Shown: positions 52,710 to 61,168 of the stretch, piece by piece
Layout: the number at the start of each line of letters is the position of its first letter
Position numbering within the stretch: position 1 is the stretch's first letter
Origin: Caproiciproducens galactitolivorans
GTDB taxonomy: Bacteria; Bacillota; Clostridia; Oscillospirales; Acutalibacteraceae
NCBI RefSeq assembly: GCF_004768785.1
Contig: NZ_SRMQ01000001.1
Span: forward strand, 310,001-374,000
Reading direction: 5' to 3'
DNA: 64,000 bases
Notes under the pieces: model-generated
Told to the model about the DNA's origin: nothing
The model's database searches: none
The model's input: the letters and a program-made list of their open reading frames with translations, nothing else
Program-made: the position numbers and the translations under genes

Positions 52710-54422
52710 ATGGCAATTATCGGACTGAAGGCGGCGAACTGCAAAAATTGCTATAAATGCGTGAAGGTGTGTCCTGTCAAATCTATTAAGGTTGAAAACG
52801 CACAGGCACAGATTATCGAACGGAGATGTGTCTTGTGCGGTACCTGTCTGGAGCAGTGCCCGCAGAATGCGAAGACATTGAACAGCGATATCGCATTGGT
52901 AAAAGAACTGATTCGGAAGGGCGAAAAGGTCATCCTTTCCATTGCCCCTTCTTATATTGGTTCGTTTGCGTTTGATGAGGCGAAAAAGTTTGCCGGCGCA
53001 ATGAAAGAACTGGGGTTCTACGGAGTTGCCGAAACCAGCATGGGGGCGGCGTACGTAACCGCAGAATATCATAAGCTGATGCAGAAAAACGAAATGAAAA
53101 ATATTATTACAACCTGCTGTCCATCGGTGAACAGGCTGATTGAGCTGTACTATCCTTCTCTGATTCCACAAATGGCTCCGGTTGTTTCCCCCATGATCGC
53201 CCATGCGCGGCTATTGAAGAAAACCTATGGCAGCGGGGTGCATGTCGTTTTCGCCGGCCCATGCATTGCCAAAATTGATGAAGCCGCCGACCTTCGCCAC
53301 AACAGCGAGGTAAGCGCCGTGCTCACCTTCGATGATTTGGCCAACTGGCTGGAGCAGGACGGGATTCAGATTATGGATGCGCCGGTAGCATCCTTTCTGA
53401 ATTCCAGTTCAAAAATCCTGCGCATGTATCCGATTTTCCAAGGAATCCTGGCTTCCTTGCGTGCGATTGGCGATACCGGCGAATGGAAAATGCTCAGCGT
53501 GAGCGGTTCGGGGGAAGTTATCGATCTTTGCATGGCATTGGAACGCGGCGAATTGAACCATTGCTTTATCGAAGTCAACATGTGTACGGATGGCTGCATT
53601 AACGGGCCGATCTCCCTAAAAGATTCTGCATCCCGTTTTTCATCCCTTATCAAAGTCCGGAACTACGCAAAACAGGACGAAGGGGATTATCCCGGTCTGC
53701 CGGAAGTTATCCCGTTAAAAAAGCGCTTTTTGGATCGCTCGATCAAAGAAGAAATTCCGGACGAAGAAACCATTCGCTTGATTTTATCCAAAATAGGAAA
53801 AGAATCGCCGGAAGATGAATTGAACTGCGGTTCCTGCGGCTACCCCACCTGCCGCGACAAGGCGATTGCGGTTTACCAGAACCGGGCGGAGCTGACCATG
53901 TGTATGCCGTATATGAAGGAGCGTGCCGAATCGCTTTCCAACTGTGTTTTGACGGAAACACCCAATATTACGCTGATTGTGGATAAAGACTTAAATATCA
54001 TTGAGTTTAACGCCGCGGCGGAAAAGGCGTTTAAAATGACAAGGCATGAAGCTTTGCAGAAATGTATTTATGAAATTATGGATTCTTACGATTTTCAGAA
54101 TGTGTTTGATGAGAAGAAATCCTTACCAGATAAAAAGGTCCATTTTAAAGAGTACGGAATCACGACGATGCAGACCATTGTTTACATAGAAAAGGAAAAC
54201 ATCGCAATGGGCATTTTCAAGGATATTACCCGTGAGGAAGCGGAGCTGGAAAATAAGTACCGGCTCCGGAAGGATACCATGGAAATGGCCCAGAAGGTTA
54301 TCGACAAACAGATGGTCGCTGCCCAGCAGATTGCCAGCCTGCTTGGTGAAACCACAGCGGAGACGAAGGTGACGCTGACGAAACTGAAAAATATGATTGT
54401 GTTTGATGGGGATAATCAATGA
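52710..54422 (+). CDS. Sensory-type [FeFe]-hydrogenase (HydS-like) with PAS domain
   Basis: A 570-residue multidomain protein: two [4Fe-4S] motifs (CKNCYKCVKVCP, CVLCGTCLEQCP), an H-cluster domain (about residues 70-350) with TTCCPS, AGPCIAKIDE and VNMCTDGCINGP, a four-cysteine FeS domain (CGSCGYPTC), and a C-terminal PAS domain (VLTETPNITLIVDKDLNIIEF). The architecture equals group C sensory hydrogenases, which are thought to detect H2. The ATG at 52710 has AAAGGGG upstream; GTG 52701 is an alternative. Coupled to the phosphatase gene by overlap. Confidence 0.9.
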   Translation: MAIIGLKAANCKNCYKCVKVCPVKSIKVENAQAQIIERRCVLCGTCLEQCPQNAKTLNSDIALVKELIRKGEKVILSIAPSYIGSFAFDEAKKFAGAMKELGFYGVAETSMGAAYVTAEYHKLMQKNEMKNIITTCCPSVNRLIELYYPSLIPQMAPVVSPMIAHARLLKKTYGSGVHVVFAGPCIAKIDEAADLRHNSEVSAVLTFDDLANWLEQDGIQIMDAPVASFLNSSSKILRMYPIFQGILASLRAIGDTGEWKMLSVSGSGEVIDLCMALERGELNHCFIEVNMCTDGCINGPISLKDSASRFSSLIKVRNYAKQDEGDYPGLPEVIPLKKRFLDRSIKEEIPDEETIRLILSKIGKESPEDELNCGSCGYPTCRDKAIAVYQNRAELTMCMPYMKERAESLSNCVLTETPNITLIVDKDLNIIEFNAAAEKAFKMTRHEALQKCIYEIMDSYDFQNVFDEKKSLPDKKVHFKEYGITTMQTIVYIEKENIAMGIFKDITREEAELENKYRLRKDTMEMAQKVIDKQMVAAQQIASLLGETTAETKVTLTKLKNMIVFDGDNQ

Positions 54423-55597
54423 AGATGCATATTGACGCGGCATATCGGAGCTTGAATAAGTACGGCGAAGAACTTTGCGGCGACAAGGTTCAGATTCGAA
54501 GGACAAAGGACGCGATCATCGCTGTGCTTGCGGACGGGCTTGGCAGCGGGGTGAAAGCGAATATCCTTTCCACATTGACAAGCAGTATCCTTTCCACCAT
54601 GCTGGAAGAGGGCGCGGCTTTGGTCGAGGCAGTAGAAACGGTTGCCAAGACACTGCCTGTGTGCAATGAGCGCAAGCTTGCCTATTCTACCTTCAGCGTG
54701 ATTAAAATAACGGACAGCGGCAAGGCTTCACTAGTCGAGTTTGACAACCCGCCCTGTATCTTTGTACGCGGCGGAAAAGTGGTTTCTCTGCAGGATTGCT
54801 CCGAAGTCATGGAATGTGCCGGGAAAAATGTTACAGTAAGCCGCTTTTCCGTGCAACCCGGTGATCTGATTTCTCTTGTCAGCGACGGAGTGATTTATGC
54901 CGGAGTGGGGCAGGCGCTGAATTTTGGCTGGAACTGGGATAATGTATCCACATGGCTTGCCAGAACATCGCAGAAAGAGACCTCCGCGCCCCGGCTGGCG
55001 GTTTCGCTGTCGGAGGCTGTGAATGAATTCTATCTTGGAAAGCCGGGAGACGATTCCACCGGTTTGATTTTGAAGATCGAACCGCGCAGCGTACTGAATT
55101 TGCTTTCCGGGCCGCCTGTCCGAAAGGAAGACGACGGCCGCATGGTGCATGATTTTATGACCACTCCGGGCAAACGGATAGTCTGCGGAGGGACAAGCGC
55201 AAATATCGTCGCCAGGGTGTTGAACCGCAAGGTGGAAACTACAGTCAACTATACCGATCCAGATATCCCGCCGACCGGAAGGATTGAAGGGATCGACCTT
55301 GTTACCGAAGGTGTTTTAACGCTGACCCGGGTAGTGGAGATCCTGCGAAATTACATATCAAAAGAGCCGGATTCCTATTATTTCCGCAGGCTTGACGAAC
55401 CGAACGGAGCCGCTATGCTGGCAAAGATGCTTTTAGAGGATTGTACGGATTTAACGGTCTATATCGGAAAAGCGGTGAATCCCGCGCACCAGAACCCCGG
55501 TCTTCCGGCCGACCTGAGTATTAAGGTCAAGCTTATCGAGGAGCTTTGTGGTTTGGTTCAGCAGCTTGGAAAGAATGTCGAGAAAAACTATTACTAA
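54419..55597 (+). CDS. SpoIIE-type PP2C phosphatase linked to HydS
   Basis: A 392-residue cytoplasmic protein. The first about 200 residues are a PP2C/SpoIIE domain: VLADGLGSGVKAN (metal-binding Asp-Gly), DLISLVSDGVIYAG and KPGDDSTGLILKI. The remaining part (with GTSANIVARVLNRK and TEGVLTLTRVVEIL) is a domain I do not know. Overlap with the HydS gene suggests that the hydrogenase signal controls its dephosphorylation of an unknown protein, perhaps an anti-sigma antagonist. Confidence 0.85.
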   Translation: MKMHIDAAYRSLNKYGEELCGDKVQIRRTKDAIIAVLADGLGSGVKANILSTLTSSILSTMLEEGAALVEAVETVAKTLPVCNERKLAYSTFSVIKITDSGKASLVEFDNPPCIFVRGGKVVSLQDCSEVMECAGKNVTVSRFSVQPGDLISLVSDGVIYAGVGQALNFGWNWDNVSTWLARTSQKETSAPRLAVSLSEAVNEFYLGKPGDDSTGLILKIEPRSVLNLLSGPPVRKEDDGRMVHDFMTTPGKRIVCGGTSANIVARVLNRKVETTVNYTDPDIPPTGRIEGIDLVTEGVLTLTRVVEILRNYISKEPDSYYFRRLDEPNGAAMLAKMLLEDCTDLTVYIGKAVNPAHQNPGLPADLSIKVKLIEELCGLVQQLGKNVEKNYY

Positions 55598-55702
55598 TTC
55601 TGAGCCGGGAAATGTTTGAAAATATGCAAGAACCGCCATAGCTTTCCTAAGATTAAAATGAATGGTAATTCCCAAGAATATATAAAGAGAGGGGGAATTC
55701 TC

Positions 55703-56611
55703 TTGGCTGCGATTCATATGGAAAACCTTACGAAAACCTACGATGGAAAAATAACCGCTCTGAATGGATTAAGCCTCGATATCCCGCAGGGTGGCATCTT
55801 TGGCTTTTTGGGCCCGAATGGAGCGGGAAAAACAACAACGGTCAAGCTGCTTACAGGGCTTTTGAAGCCTACGAAGGGTACGTGTACCGTGTTTGATATG
55901 TCTCCGATGGAACGCCCCTGCGACGTTCACCGGATTTGCGGAGTAATGACGGAAACGGCGAGGATGTACGGCCAAATGACCGGAAGGCAGAATCTTCAGT
56001 TTTTTGCGCAGGCAGCTGGCATGGATCGGCAGGAGGGCGACCAACGGGCGGACGAATTGCTGAAAAGCTTGGATTTGTGGGATGCCCGCGACCGGAAACT
56101 GAGTGAATATTCTACTGGTATGGCGCAGCGTTTGTCGCTCGCGCGCTCCCTGGTTCACCGTCCACGCGTTCTTTTTTTGGACGAACCCACCAGCGGGCTG
56201 GATCCGGAATCCGCCCAAACCGTAAACGCAATGATCCTATCCTTGGCGCGGAATGCCGGCGTTACGGTTTTTCTGTGTACACACCAGCTCCGTTACGCGC
56301 AGGACCTGTGCGATGCTTATGGGATTCTGGAAAGAGGAAATCTGCTGGCGGCGGGCGATCTTCCCACGCTTTGTAAAAGCATCGGTTGCCGTATTACCGC
56401 GGAATTCCGCCTTGCGCAGGGGCAGGCGCCAAAGGGATTTCAAAAAGCCGGGGAATGGTGGCGCACCGAAGTCCGCAGCGATGAGGAAATGCCCGGGCTT
56501 GTCCGGAAGCTGATCGACTCCGGACACGACCTTTATGAAGCGCGTCTTGTAAGGCCTACGCTGGAGGATGTTTATTTTCAATATACGCAGCGCCGGGAGG
56601 TGGAACAATGA
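55703..56611 (+). CDS. ABC transporter ATP-binding protein
   Basis: A 302-residue ATPase with Walker A GPNGAGKTTT, signature YSTGMAQRLSLARSL, Walker B VLFLDEPTSG and switch His in CTHQL; a C-terminal extension of about 80 residues follows, as in ABC-2 exporters. TTG 55703 fits the GAGAGGGGG site; the frame continues upstream to 55616 without another site. Overlaps its permease gene. Confidence 0.92.
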   Translation: MAAIHMENLTKTYDGKITALNGLSLDIPQGGIFGFLGPNGAGKTTTVKLLTGLLKPTKGTCTVFDMSPMERPCDVHRICGVMTETARMYGQMTGRQNLQFFAQAAGMDRQEGDQRADELLKSLDLWDARDRKLSEYSTGMAQRLSLARSLVHRPRVLFLDEPTSGLDPESAQTVNAMILSLARNAGVTVFLCTHQLRYAQDLCDAYGILERGNLLAAGDLPTLCKSIGCRITAEFRLAQGQAPKGFQKAGEWWRTEVRSDEEMPGLVRKLIDSGHDLYEARLVRPTLEDVYFQYTQRREVEQ

Positions 56612-57405
56612 AATTGCTGACGTTGCCGGAACAGGCGGTTGTAAAAAAGGATTTTGGCGAGATTTGGAGCACAAAGATGGTTCGCAATACAATGATTCTT
56701 GTGCCGGTGATTATGGCCGTTTTTCTCCCGGTTCTGTATGTTGCGATTATTTGTTTTGTTCCGTCCGATCAAATAAACGGCGCGGATCAGATGCTGAAGC
56801 TGCTTCCGAAGGAAGCGGCCGGTTATACATTACAGCAGAGTATGTTCTATGTAATGACGAATATGATCTGCCCGATGTTCTTTTTAATGATCCCTTTAAT
56901 GAGTTCAAGCGTGTCGGCGGCGTGCAGCTTTGTAGGGGAAAAGGAACGCAGTACGATTGAAACCCTGCTTCTTACACCGATGAGTTTAAAATCGATTTTT
57001 AAAGCAAAAGTTTTTGGTTGTATTTTCCTTTCGGCAATTTGCACCGCCATTTCCTTCGTCGCCTTTTCCATTGTGATTTCGGTAGGCGATATTCTTCTGC
57101 AAATGCCGTTTTTCCTGAATTGGAACTGGCTGATCCTGATTTTTTTGCTTGCTCCGGCCATTACCGTATTCGGCGTCGTATTCATGGTTCTGGTTTCCGG
57201 AAAAAGCAAAAGCTACATGGAATCCATTCAAACGTCGGGCTACATTGTTCTTCCCTTGATTCTTCTTTTTGTCGGGCAGTTTACAGGGCTGTTTCAGTTA
57301 AATGCGCTGTTTCTTTTGCTTGCAGCGGCCGTAGTCATCGCCGCCGACCTTCTTCTCTGGCTTTTTGCCGCGCGGTTATTCACCCCGGAAAAGCTGTTGA
57401 AATAA
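56608..57405 (+). CDS. ABC-2 type permease
   Basis: A 265-residue membrane protein with six helices. The segment AACSFVGEKERSTIETLLLTPM is the ABC-2 permease signature after the second helix. Coupled by a 4-base overlap (ATGA) to the ATPase. The substrate is unknown. A terminator is not evident behind it. Confidence 0.9.
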   Translation: MKLLTLPEQAVVKKDFGEIWSTKMVRNTMILVPVIMAVFLPVLYVAIICFVPSDQINGADQMLKLLPKEAAGYTLQQSMFYVMTNMICPMFFLMIPLMSSSVSAACSFVGEKERSTIETLLLTPMSLKSIFKAKVFGCIFLSAICTAISFVAFSIVISVGDILLQMPFFLNWNWLILIFLLAPAITVFGVVFMVLVSGKSKSYMESIQTSGYIVLPLILLFVGQFTGLFQLNALFLLLAAAVVIAADLLLWLFAARLFTPEKLLK

Positions 57406-57413
57406 GACGGTAT

Positions 57414-57457
57414 TTGCCTTAATCCGTAGAATGTATTATAATATATTTGTAATACAT
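57414..57457 (+). promoter_or_regulatory. PHP gene promoter with inverted repeat
   Basis: TTGCCT (57414-57419), 17-base spacer, TATAAT (57437-57442). A perfect inverted repeat ATGTATTA-N11-TAATACAT (57431-57457) overlaps the -10 and the expected start, a probable repressor site of unknown owner. Confidence 0.65.
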
Positions 57458-57487
57458 AGAAATAGATTAAGACTGGAAGGTGATTAA

Positions 57488-58327
57488 GTGGCCGCAGATT
57501 TGCATTGTCATACCAAGATGTCCGATGGGTCAGTTGGTATTGATGAGGTTGTTCTACTTGCCAAAACGCATGGCATTCCCACGATTGCCGTTACTGATCA
57601 TGACACATTTGCGGGATCCATGAGAGCAAAGATTTTTGGAGACAGACACGGGGTTGAAGTACTTTCCGGGGCGGAATTTTCTACGGTAGACCCAGCTACA
57701 GGGAGAAAGGCGCATATTTTATGTTATTTGTGTGATAATACGGATCGCTTGGAAGGACTGTGCAAACGGATAAGCGACCGTCGGCGCCGTGCTTCGTGCA
57801 TTATGATCCAGAAGGTTATGCGACTTTATCCGATTACTGCGGAAATGATAATGCGCCGCGCGCAGGGCAGCACGAATATTTACAAACAGCATATTATGCA
57901 TGCGCTTGTTGACGCTGGATATGCGAGCGATATTTTTGGCGAAACTTATTATAAACTATTTAATTCCAAAGTAGGCTTGGCCTATTATCCTGTTCGTTAC
58001 CCTGATGTCCACGATGTGATCCGGCAGGTGCATGAGGCAGGCGGTGTTGCCGTTTTGGCCCATCCGGGCGAATACGACAGCTATGATTTGCTGGAGCAGC
58101 TTGCCAGAGACCATGAAATCGAAGGAGTAGAGGTTTGGCATCCCCGCAATAAACCGGGCGATGAAGAACGTTTTATGGCGACTGCGAAAAAATATAGTCT
58201 GGTAATGACAGGCGGCACCGATTTTCATGGCATGTACACAAAGAACAAAACCCCGATCGGAACTTGTTTAACACCGGACGAACAGATCAACGAATTAAAA
58301 AAAGCAAAAGTAAAATTGAGTAAATAA
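57488..58327 (+). CDS. PHP domain phosphoesterase
   Basis: A 279-residue metal-dependent phosphoesterase. PHP motifs: DLHCHTKMSDG (motif I), AVTDHDTFAGS (motif II), VLAHPGEYD (motif III) and GTDFHGMY (motif IV), so all metal ligands are present. The size and pattern are those of YciV/RNase AM-like nucleoside bisphosphate phosphatases; the substrate is not certain. GTG start at 57488 with GGAAGGTGAT upstream. Confidence 0.9.
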   Translation: MAADLHCHTKMSDGSVGIDEVVLLAKTHGIPTIAVTDHDTFAGSMRAKIFGDRHGVEVLSGAEFSTVDPATGRKAHILCYLCDNTDRLEGLCKRISDRRRRASCIMIQKVMRLYPITAEMIMRRAQGSTNIYKQHIMHALVDAGYASDIFGETYYKLFNSKVGLAYYPVRYPDVHDVIRQVHEAGGVAVLAHPGEYDSYDLLEQLARDHEIEGVEVWHPRNKPGDEERFMATAKKYSLVMTGGTDFHGMYTKNKTPIGTCLTPDEQINELKKAKVKLSK

Positions 58328-58342
58328 CAGCGGGTGATTTAT

Positions 58343-58600
58343 TTGAACTATCGCTATAAAACTAGAGGAACCTGTTCCACCGAAATCGTGCTTGAGTTGA
58401 ATGGCGACATTATAAAATCGGTAGAGTTTGTAGGCGGCTGTAACGGGAATACAAAGGGCGTTGCTGCGCTTGTAAAAGGAATGAAGGCTGAAGAGGTAAT
58501 TGATCGGCTGAAAGGGATCAAGTGCGGTTTTCGACCAACCTCCTGCCCGGATCAGCTTGCAGTAGCATTATCTCAGGTGATGGGGAAGAAGGAGAAATAA
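58343..58600 (+). CDS. TSCPD domain protein (TIGR03905-like)
   Basis: An 85-88 residue protein. GTCSTEIVLELNGD, the pair GGCNGNTKGVAAL and the name-giving TSCPDQLAVAL motif identify it. The domain also occurs in some ribonucleotide reductases, but the stand-alone form has no known role. GGGTGATT precedes TTG 58343; the GTG at 58334 is also possible. It lies 6-15 bases after the PHP gene. Confidence 0.88.
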   Translation: MNYRYKTRGTCSTEIVLELNGDIIKSVEFVGGCNGNTKGVAALVKGMKAEEVIDRLKGIKCGFRPTSCPDQLAVALSQVMGKKEK

Positions 58601-58608
58601 GAATGGAT

Positions 58609-58641
58609 AAGGGGCTGCGATTTTCGTCGCAGCCCCTTTTT
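58609..58641 (+). terminator. Terminator after the TSCPD gene
   Basis: A 12-bp stem with GGGGCTGCGA/TCGCAGCCCC at its core (58609-58620 with 58627-58638), loop TTTTCG, then TTTG. It may also serve the minus-strand small gene, whose stop is 7 bases away. Confidence 0.85.
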
Positions 58642-58647
58642 GCGCTT

Positions 58648-58770
58648 TTAGCAGCAACTGTTGTTGTTGCATCCGCATCCGTTATTGTCACCACAGCAGC
58701 AGAAGATAATGAGGATAAGGATGATAATCCAAGAGCAGCCGCCACCGAAGCCAAATCCATTGTTACACAT
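58648..58770 (-). CDS. Cysteine-rich small membrane peptide (40 aa)
   Basis: An unlisted small gene. ATG 58770 is preceded by AAAGGAGG at 9 bases. The peptide starts MCNNGFGFGGGCSW, continues with a hydrophobic helix (IIILILIIF), then CCC and a Gly/Asn/Cys-rich tail ending NNNSCC: nine cysteines in 40 residues. Small Gly/Cys-rich one-helix proteins of this kind occur in Clostridia and Bacilli (YjcZ-like in outline). Metal binding or spore coat roles are guesses. The reading frame fits the ribosome site better than any other frame here. Confidence 0.7.
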   Translation of the reverse strand: MCNNGFGFGGGCSWIIILILIIFCCCGDNNGCGCNNNSCC

Positions 58771-58921
58771 AATTGTTTGCCTCCTTTCAGTTTACAGTAT
58801 ATAATATTGCGTAGGAACAAAACGTGTTACAATTTTTTATTCCTTTTGTGGAGAGCTATCTGTGCTTTGTAATTCTTATAAAATTTTATGGATATTTTAT
58901 AATATAATATGAGGTGGTTTT

Positions 58922-59416
58922 ATGCTGTGTGAATCCTGCGGGAAAAATCCTGTTATAACTCACGTGAAAAAGATCATAAACGGAAAATTAACGGAATACC
59001 TGCTTTGCGCGGAATGCGCGCAAAGGTTGGGGTATGGGAACCTTTTAACGGAATTGGGATGCAATTACGGTAGCCTTCTGGGTGAATTTTTCGGCGAATT
59101 CGAACGGACGGATCTTGTTCGGTGCGAATGCTGCGGCGCTTCTTTTAATGATATTGTACGCAGCGGGAAAGTTGGCTGCGCAGAGTGCTACCATACTTTT
59201 TACGACAGGCTCATCCCCTTAATCCAGCGCGTTCACGGCAATACGAAACACCGGGGAAAAATGCCGTGCGGAGGTATGATAAGAACGCCTCCGCAAGAGC
59301 AGCTCAGTTTAATGCGCCGTGAACTGCGCGAGGCAATCCGAATGGAAAATTTCGAACAGGCTGCAAATCTGCGTGACCGGATTAAGGAATTGGAAGGGGG
59401 AGAAAGGCGTGGATAA
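58922..59416 (+). CDS. mcsA: McsA, activator protein with zinc fingers and UVR motif
   Basis: A 164-residue protein with four CxxC zinc pairs (CESC, CAEC, CECC, CAEC) and a C-terminal UvrB/UvrC helix pair (MRRELREAIRMENFEQAANL). In Bacillus, McsA activates the arginine kinase McsB. All cysteine pairs are intact. In the usual operon it follows ctsR, which is not here. The gene overlaps mcsB by 8 bases. Confidence 0.93.
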   Translation: MLCESCGKNPVITHVKKIINGKLTEYLLCAECAQRLGYGNLLTELGCNYGSLLGEFFGEFERTDLVRCECCGASFNDIVRSGKVGCAECYHTFYDRLIPLIQRVHGNTKHRGKMPCGGMIRTPPQEQLSLMRRELREAIRMENFEQAANLRDRIKELEGGERRG

Positions 59417-60425
59417 TTTACGGGAAAACGAGTACGATAGAGATGTTGTAATCAGTACGTGCGTTCATCTTACGAGAAATCTGAACGGAATCCCCTTTCC
59501 TGCCCGCATGAGCCGCAGCGATCGGTTGAACGTGGTGCAAAGGGCAAAGGAAGCGGTTAAAGAAAACAAGGCGCTCGCGCATATCCTTCGCTATATTGAT
59601 ATGGAAGGTCTGTCCAAAACGGAAGCGGTTTCGCTTGTGGAACGGCATCTGGTCAGCGCAGATTTCATTTCGGATTGCAGCGGCCGCGGGGTTTTTATAA
59701 CAGACGATGAATCCATAAGCATTATGGTAAACGAGGAAGACCACATCCATATTCGGGTCTATTTATGGGACCATGACCTTGAAAATGCGTACCAGAAGGC
59801 GGATATATTGGATGACATTTTCAATCGGAGCCTTCATTTTGCGTTTCATAAAGACCTGGGGTACTTAACGCAGGACCCGATTCTTCTTGGCACAGGTATG
59901 CGCGCATCTTTAATCCTGCACCTACCGGCTCTTCATGAAAGCGGCGGCATTACCCGGCTTTCCTCGAACCTTTCCAAACTGGGCCTCTCCCTTAGTGGTA
60001 TTTTCGGAGCGGGGGAAGGCCCCAAAGGGGCGGTTTATCAGCTTTCCAACCAGGTGACGTTTGGGCTTTCCGAGCAGGAGGCAATCGCAAATTTGAAAAG
60101 CATTGCGACACAGCTTGTCCATCAGGAACGAGGCTTATGGGAAGAACTCGTGGAAAAACCGGAAATACAGGATGCTGTCAGCCGCTCGTTTGCCCTTTTG
60201 CAAAGCGCGAAAATGATGGGATATGAGGAATTTTTGCAGCTTGCCTCCAACGTCCGTTTCGGTATTTCCACAGGTCTGATTGAAGATGTTAACAGCGATC
60301 AGCTTAACCGGCTGATGATTGCGATGCAGCCCGCCACGCTTACATTACGGAGCGGAAGAAAACTGACGCAGAACGAACGACGGATCCTGCGTGCAGATCA
60401 AATTCGTAAAATATTAAAAAAATGA
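59409..60425 (+). CDS. mcsB: McsB-like arginine kinase family protein, probably catalytically degenerate
   Basis: A 338-residue phosphagen-kinase fold. Overall match to McsB is good (MVNEEDHIHIRV, GTGMRASLILHLPAL, YQLSNQVTFGLSEQE). However, key positions are changed: the ATP-binding SSRIRLARN motif reads STCVHLTRN (both Arg lost), DHxRI reads DHIHI, and RGxYGEGSE reads SGIFGAGEG, losing an Arg and both Glu. Only the RAS arginine remains of the phosphate-binding set. I infer a pseudokinase. GTG 59409 fits AGGGGGAGAAAGG; it overlaps mcsA by 8 bases. Confidence 0.9.
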   Translation: MDNLRENEYDRDVVISTCVHLTRNLNGIPFPARMSRSDRLNVVQRAKEAVKENKALAHILRYIDMEGLSKTEAVSLVERHLVSADFISDCSGRGVFITDDESISIMVNEEDHIHIRVYLWDHDLENAYQKADILDDIFNRSLHFAFHKDLGYLTQDPILLGTGMRASLILHLPALHESGGITRLSSNLSKLGLSLSGIFGAGEGPKGAVYQLSNQVTFGLSEQEAIANLKSIATQLVHQERGLWEELVEKPEIQDAVSRSFALLQSAKMMGYEEFLQLASNVRFGISTGLIEDVNSDQLNRLMIAMQPATLTLRSGRKLTQNERRILRADQIRKILKK

Positions 60426-60505
60426 ATATTTCCTTTTATGTAAAAGTGCGATATAATAGAAATGAGGAGTGTGACACGAAATTCAAAGATAAGGTGGGGT
60501 AGGTT

Positions 60506-61156
60506 ATGTCAATTTTAAAAAAAGAAAATGCAGATTTGGCTGCGGCACTATTTTCCCTTTTAGGGGAAGCGATACCACACCGCCGCGCATTTGAAGAAGA
60601 AGCAAAGCGCTTGATTCACCAAATTCGTGACAGGGAAAAAATCTTGCTGAAAATCATCGAGCTTTGCGGCGAACCGAAAACACCGAAACATCTCTATCTA
60701 ATTGAAAAAGCATACAGCTGGCTAGGGAAAAAATATTATAATGAAACAATAAAGTATGCTGGAGAGTATTTGCGTACTGCCAGTTGGAACGAACTTCCGA
60801 ACCGGATTAAAGTGGAAAACGGGATTACGGTGAATTATGCTTCCGCACAACGGGCTTCCGTTTTGGTTGATCTGGCAAAAGCACAGGAGGGGCTTGGCCA
60901 TTTGGATGCGGCCCTGTTGAATTTTATGGAAGCGTACCGTCTTGCCCCGTACAGTGCAATGAATGCGATCAAGGTGGCGGATGTAATCGCGAAAAAACAT
61001 GGCAGGGAAGAAGCGCTCCTGTTTTTGAAACAGCAAAAAGAAAGCCAATATTATGTTCCCGTTCAATATAAGGATTTACAGGGAAACGTGCGCAAAAATG
61101 ATTTGTTCAAACAGCTTTTGGATGCGCATATTTTGAAATTACAGCAATCAACTTAA
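60506..61156 (+). CDS. TPR-like protein of unknown function
   Basis: A 216-residue soluble helical protein. Repeated helix pairs such as LIEKAYSWLGKKYYNETIKY and VDLAKAQEGLGHLDAALLNF followed by MEAYRLAPYSAMNAIKVADV look like tetratricopeptide repeats, suggesting a protein-protein contact role. I recognise no family. The ribosome site GGTGGGG precedes the ATG by 10 bases. It follows mcsB after 80 bases and may share its transcript. Confidence 0.7.
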   Translation: MSILKKENADLAAALFSLLGEAIPHRRAFEEEAKRLIHQIRDREKILLKIIELCGEPKTPKHLYLIEKAYSWLGKKYYNETIKYAGEYLRTASWNELPNRIKVENGITVNYASAQRASVLVDLAKAQEGLGHLDAALLNFMEAYRLAPYSAMNAIKVADVIAKKHGREEALLFLKQQKESQYYVPVQYKDLQGNVRKNDLFKQLLDAHILKLQQST

Positions 61157-61168
61157 AATCGTAATGTA

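Noticed and set aside
58518-58820. 100-codon minus-strand frame across the TSCPD gene end
   Set aside because: The ribosome site at 58780-58787 fits the overlapping 40-aa cysteine-rich frame better, and this longer frame runs through a terminator and antisense to the TSCPD gene.
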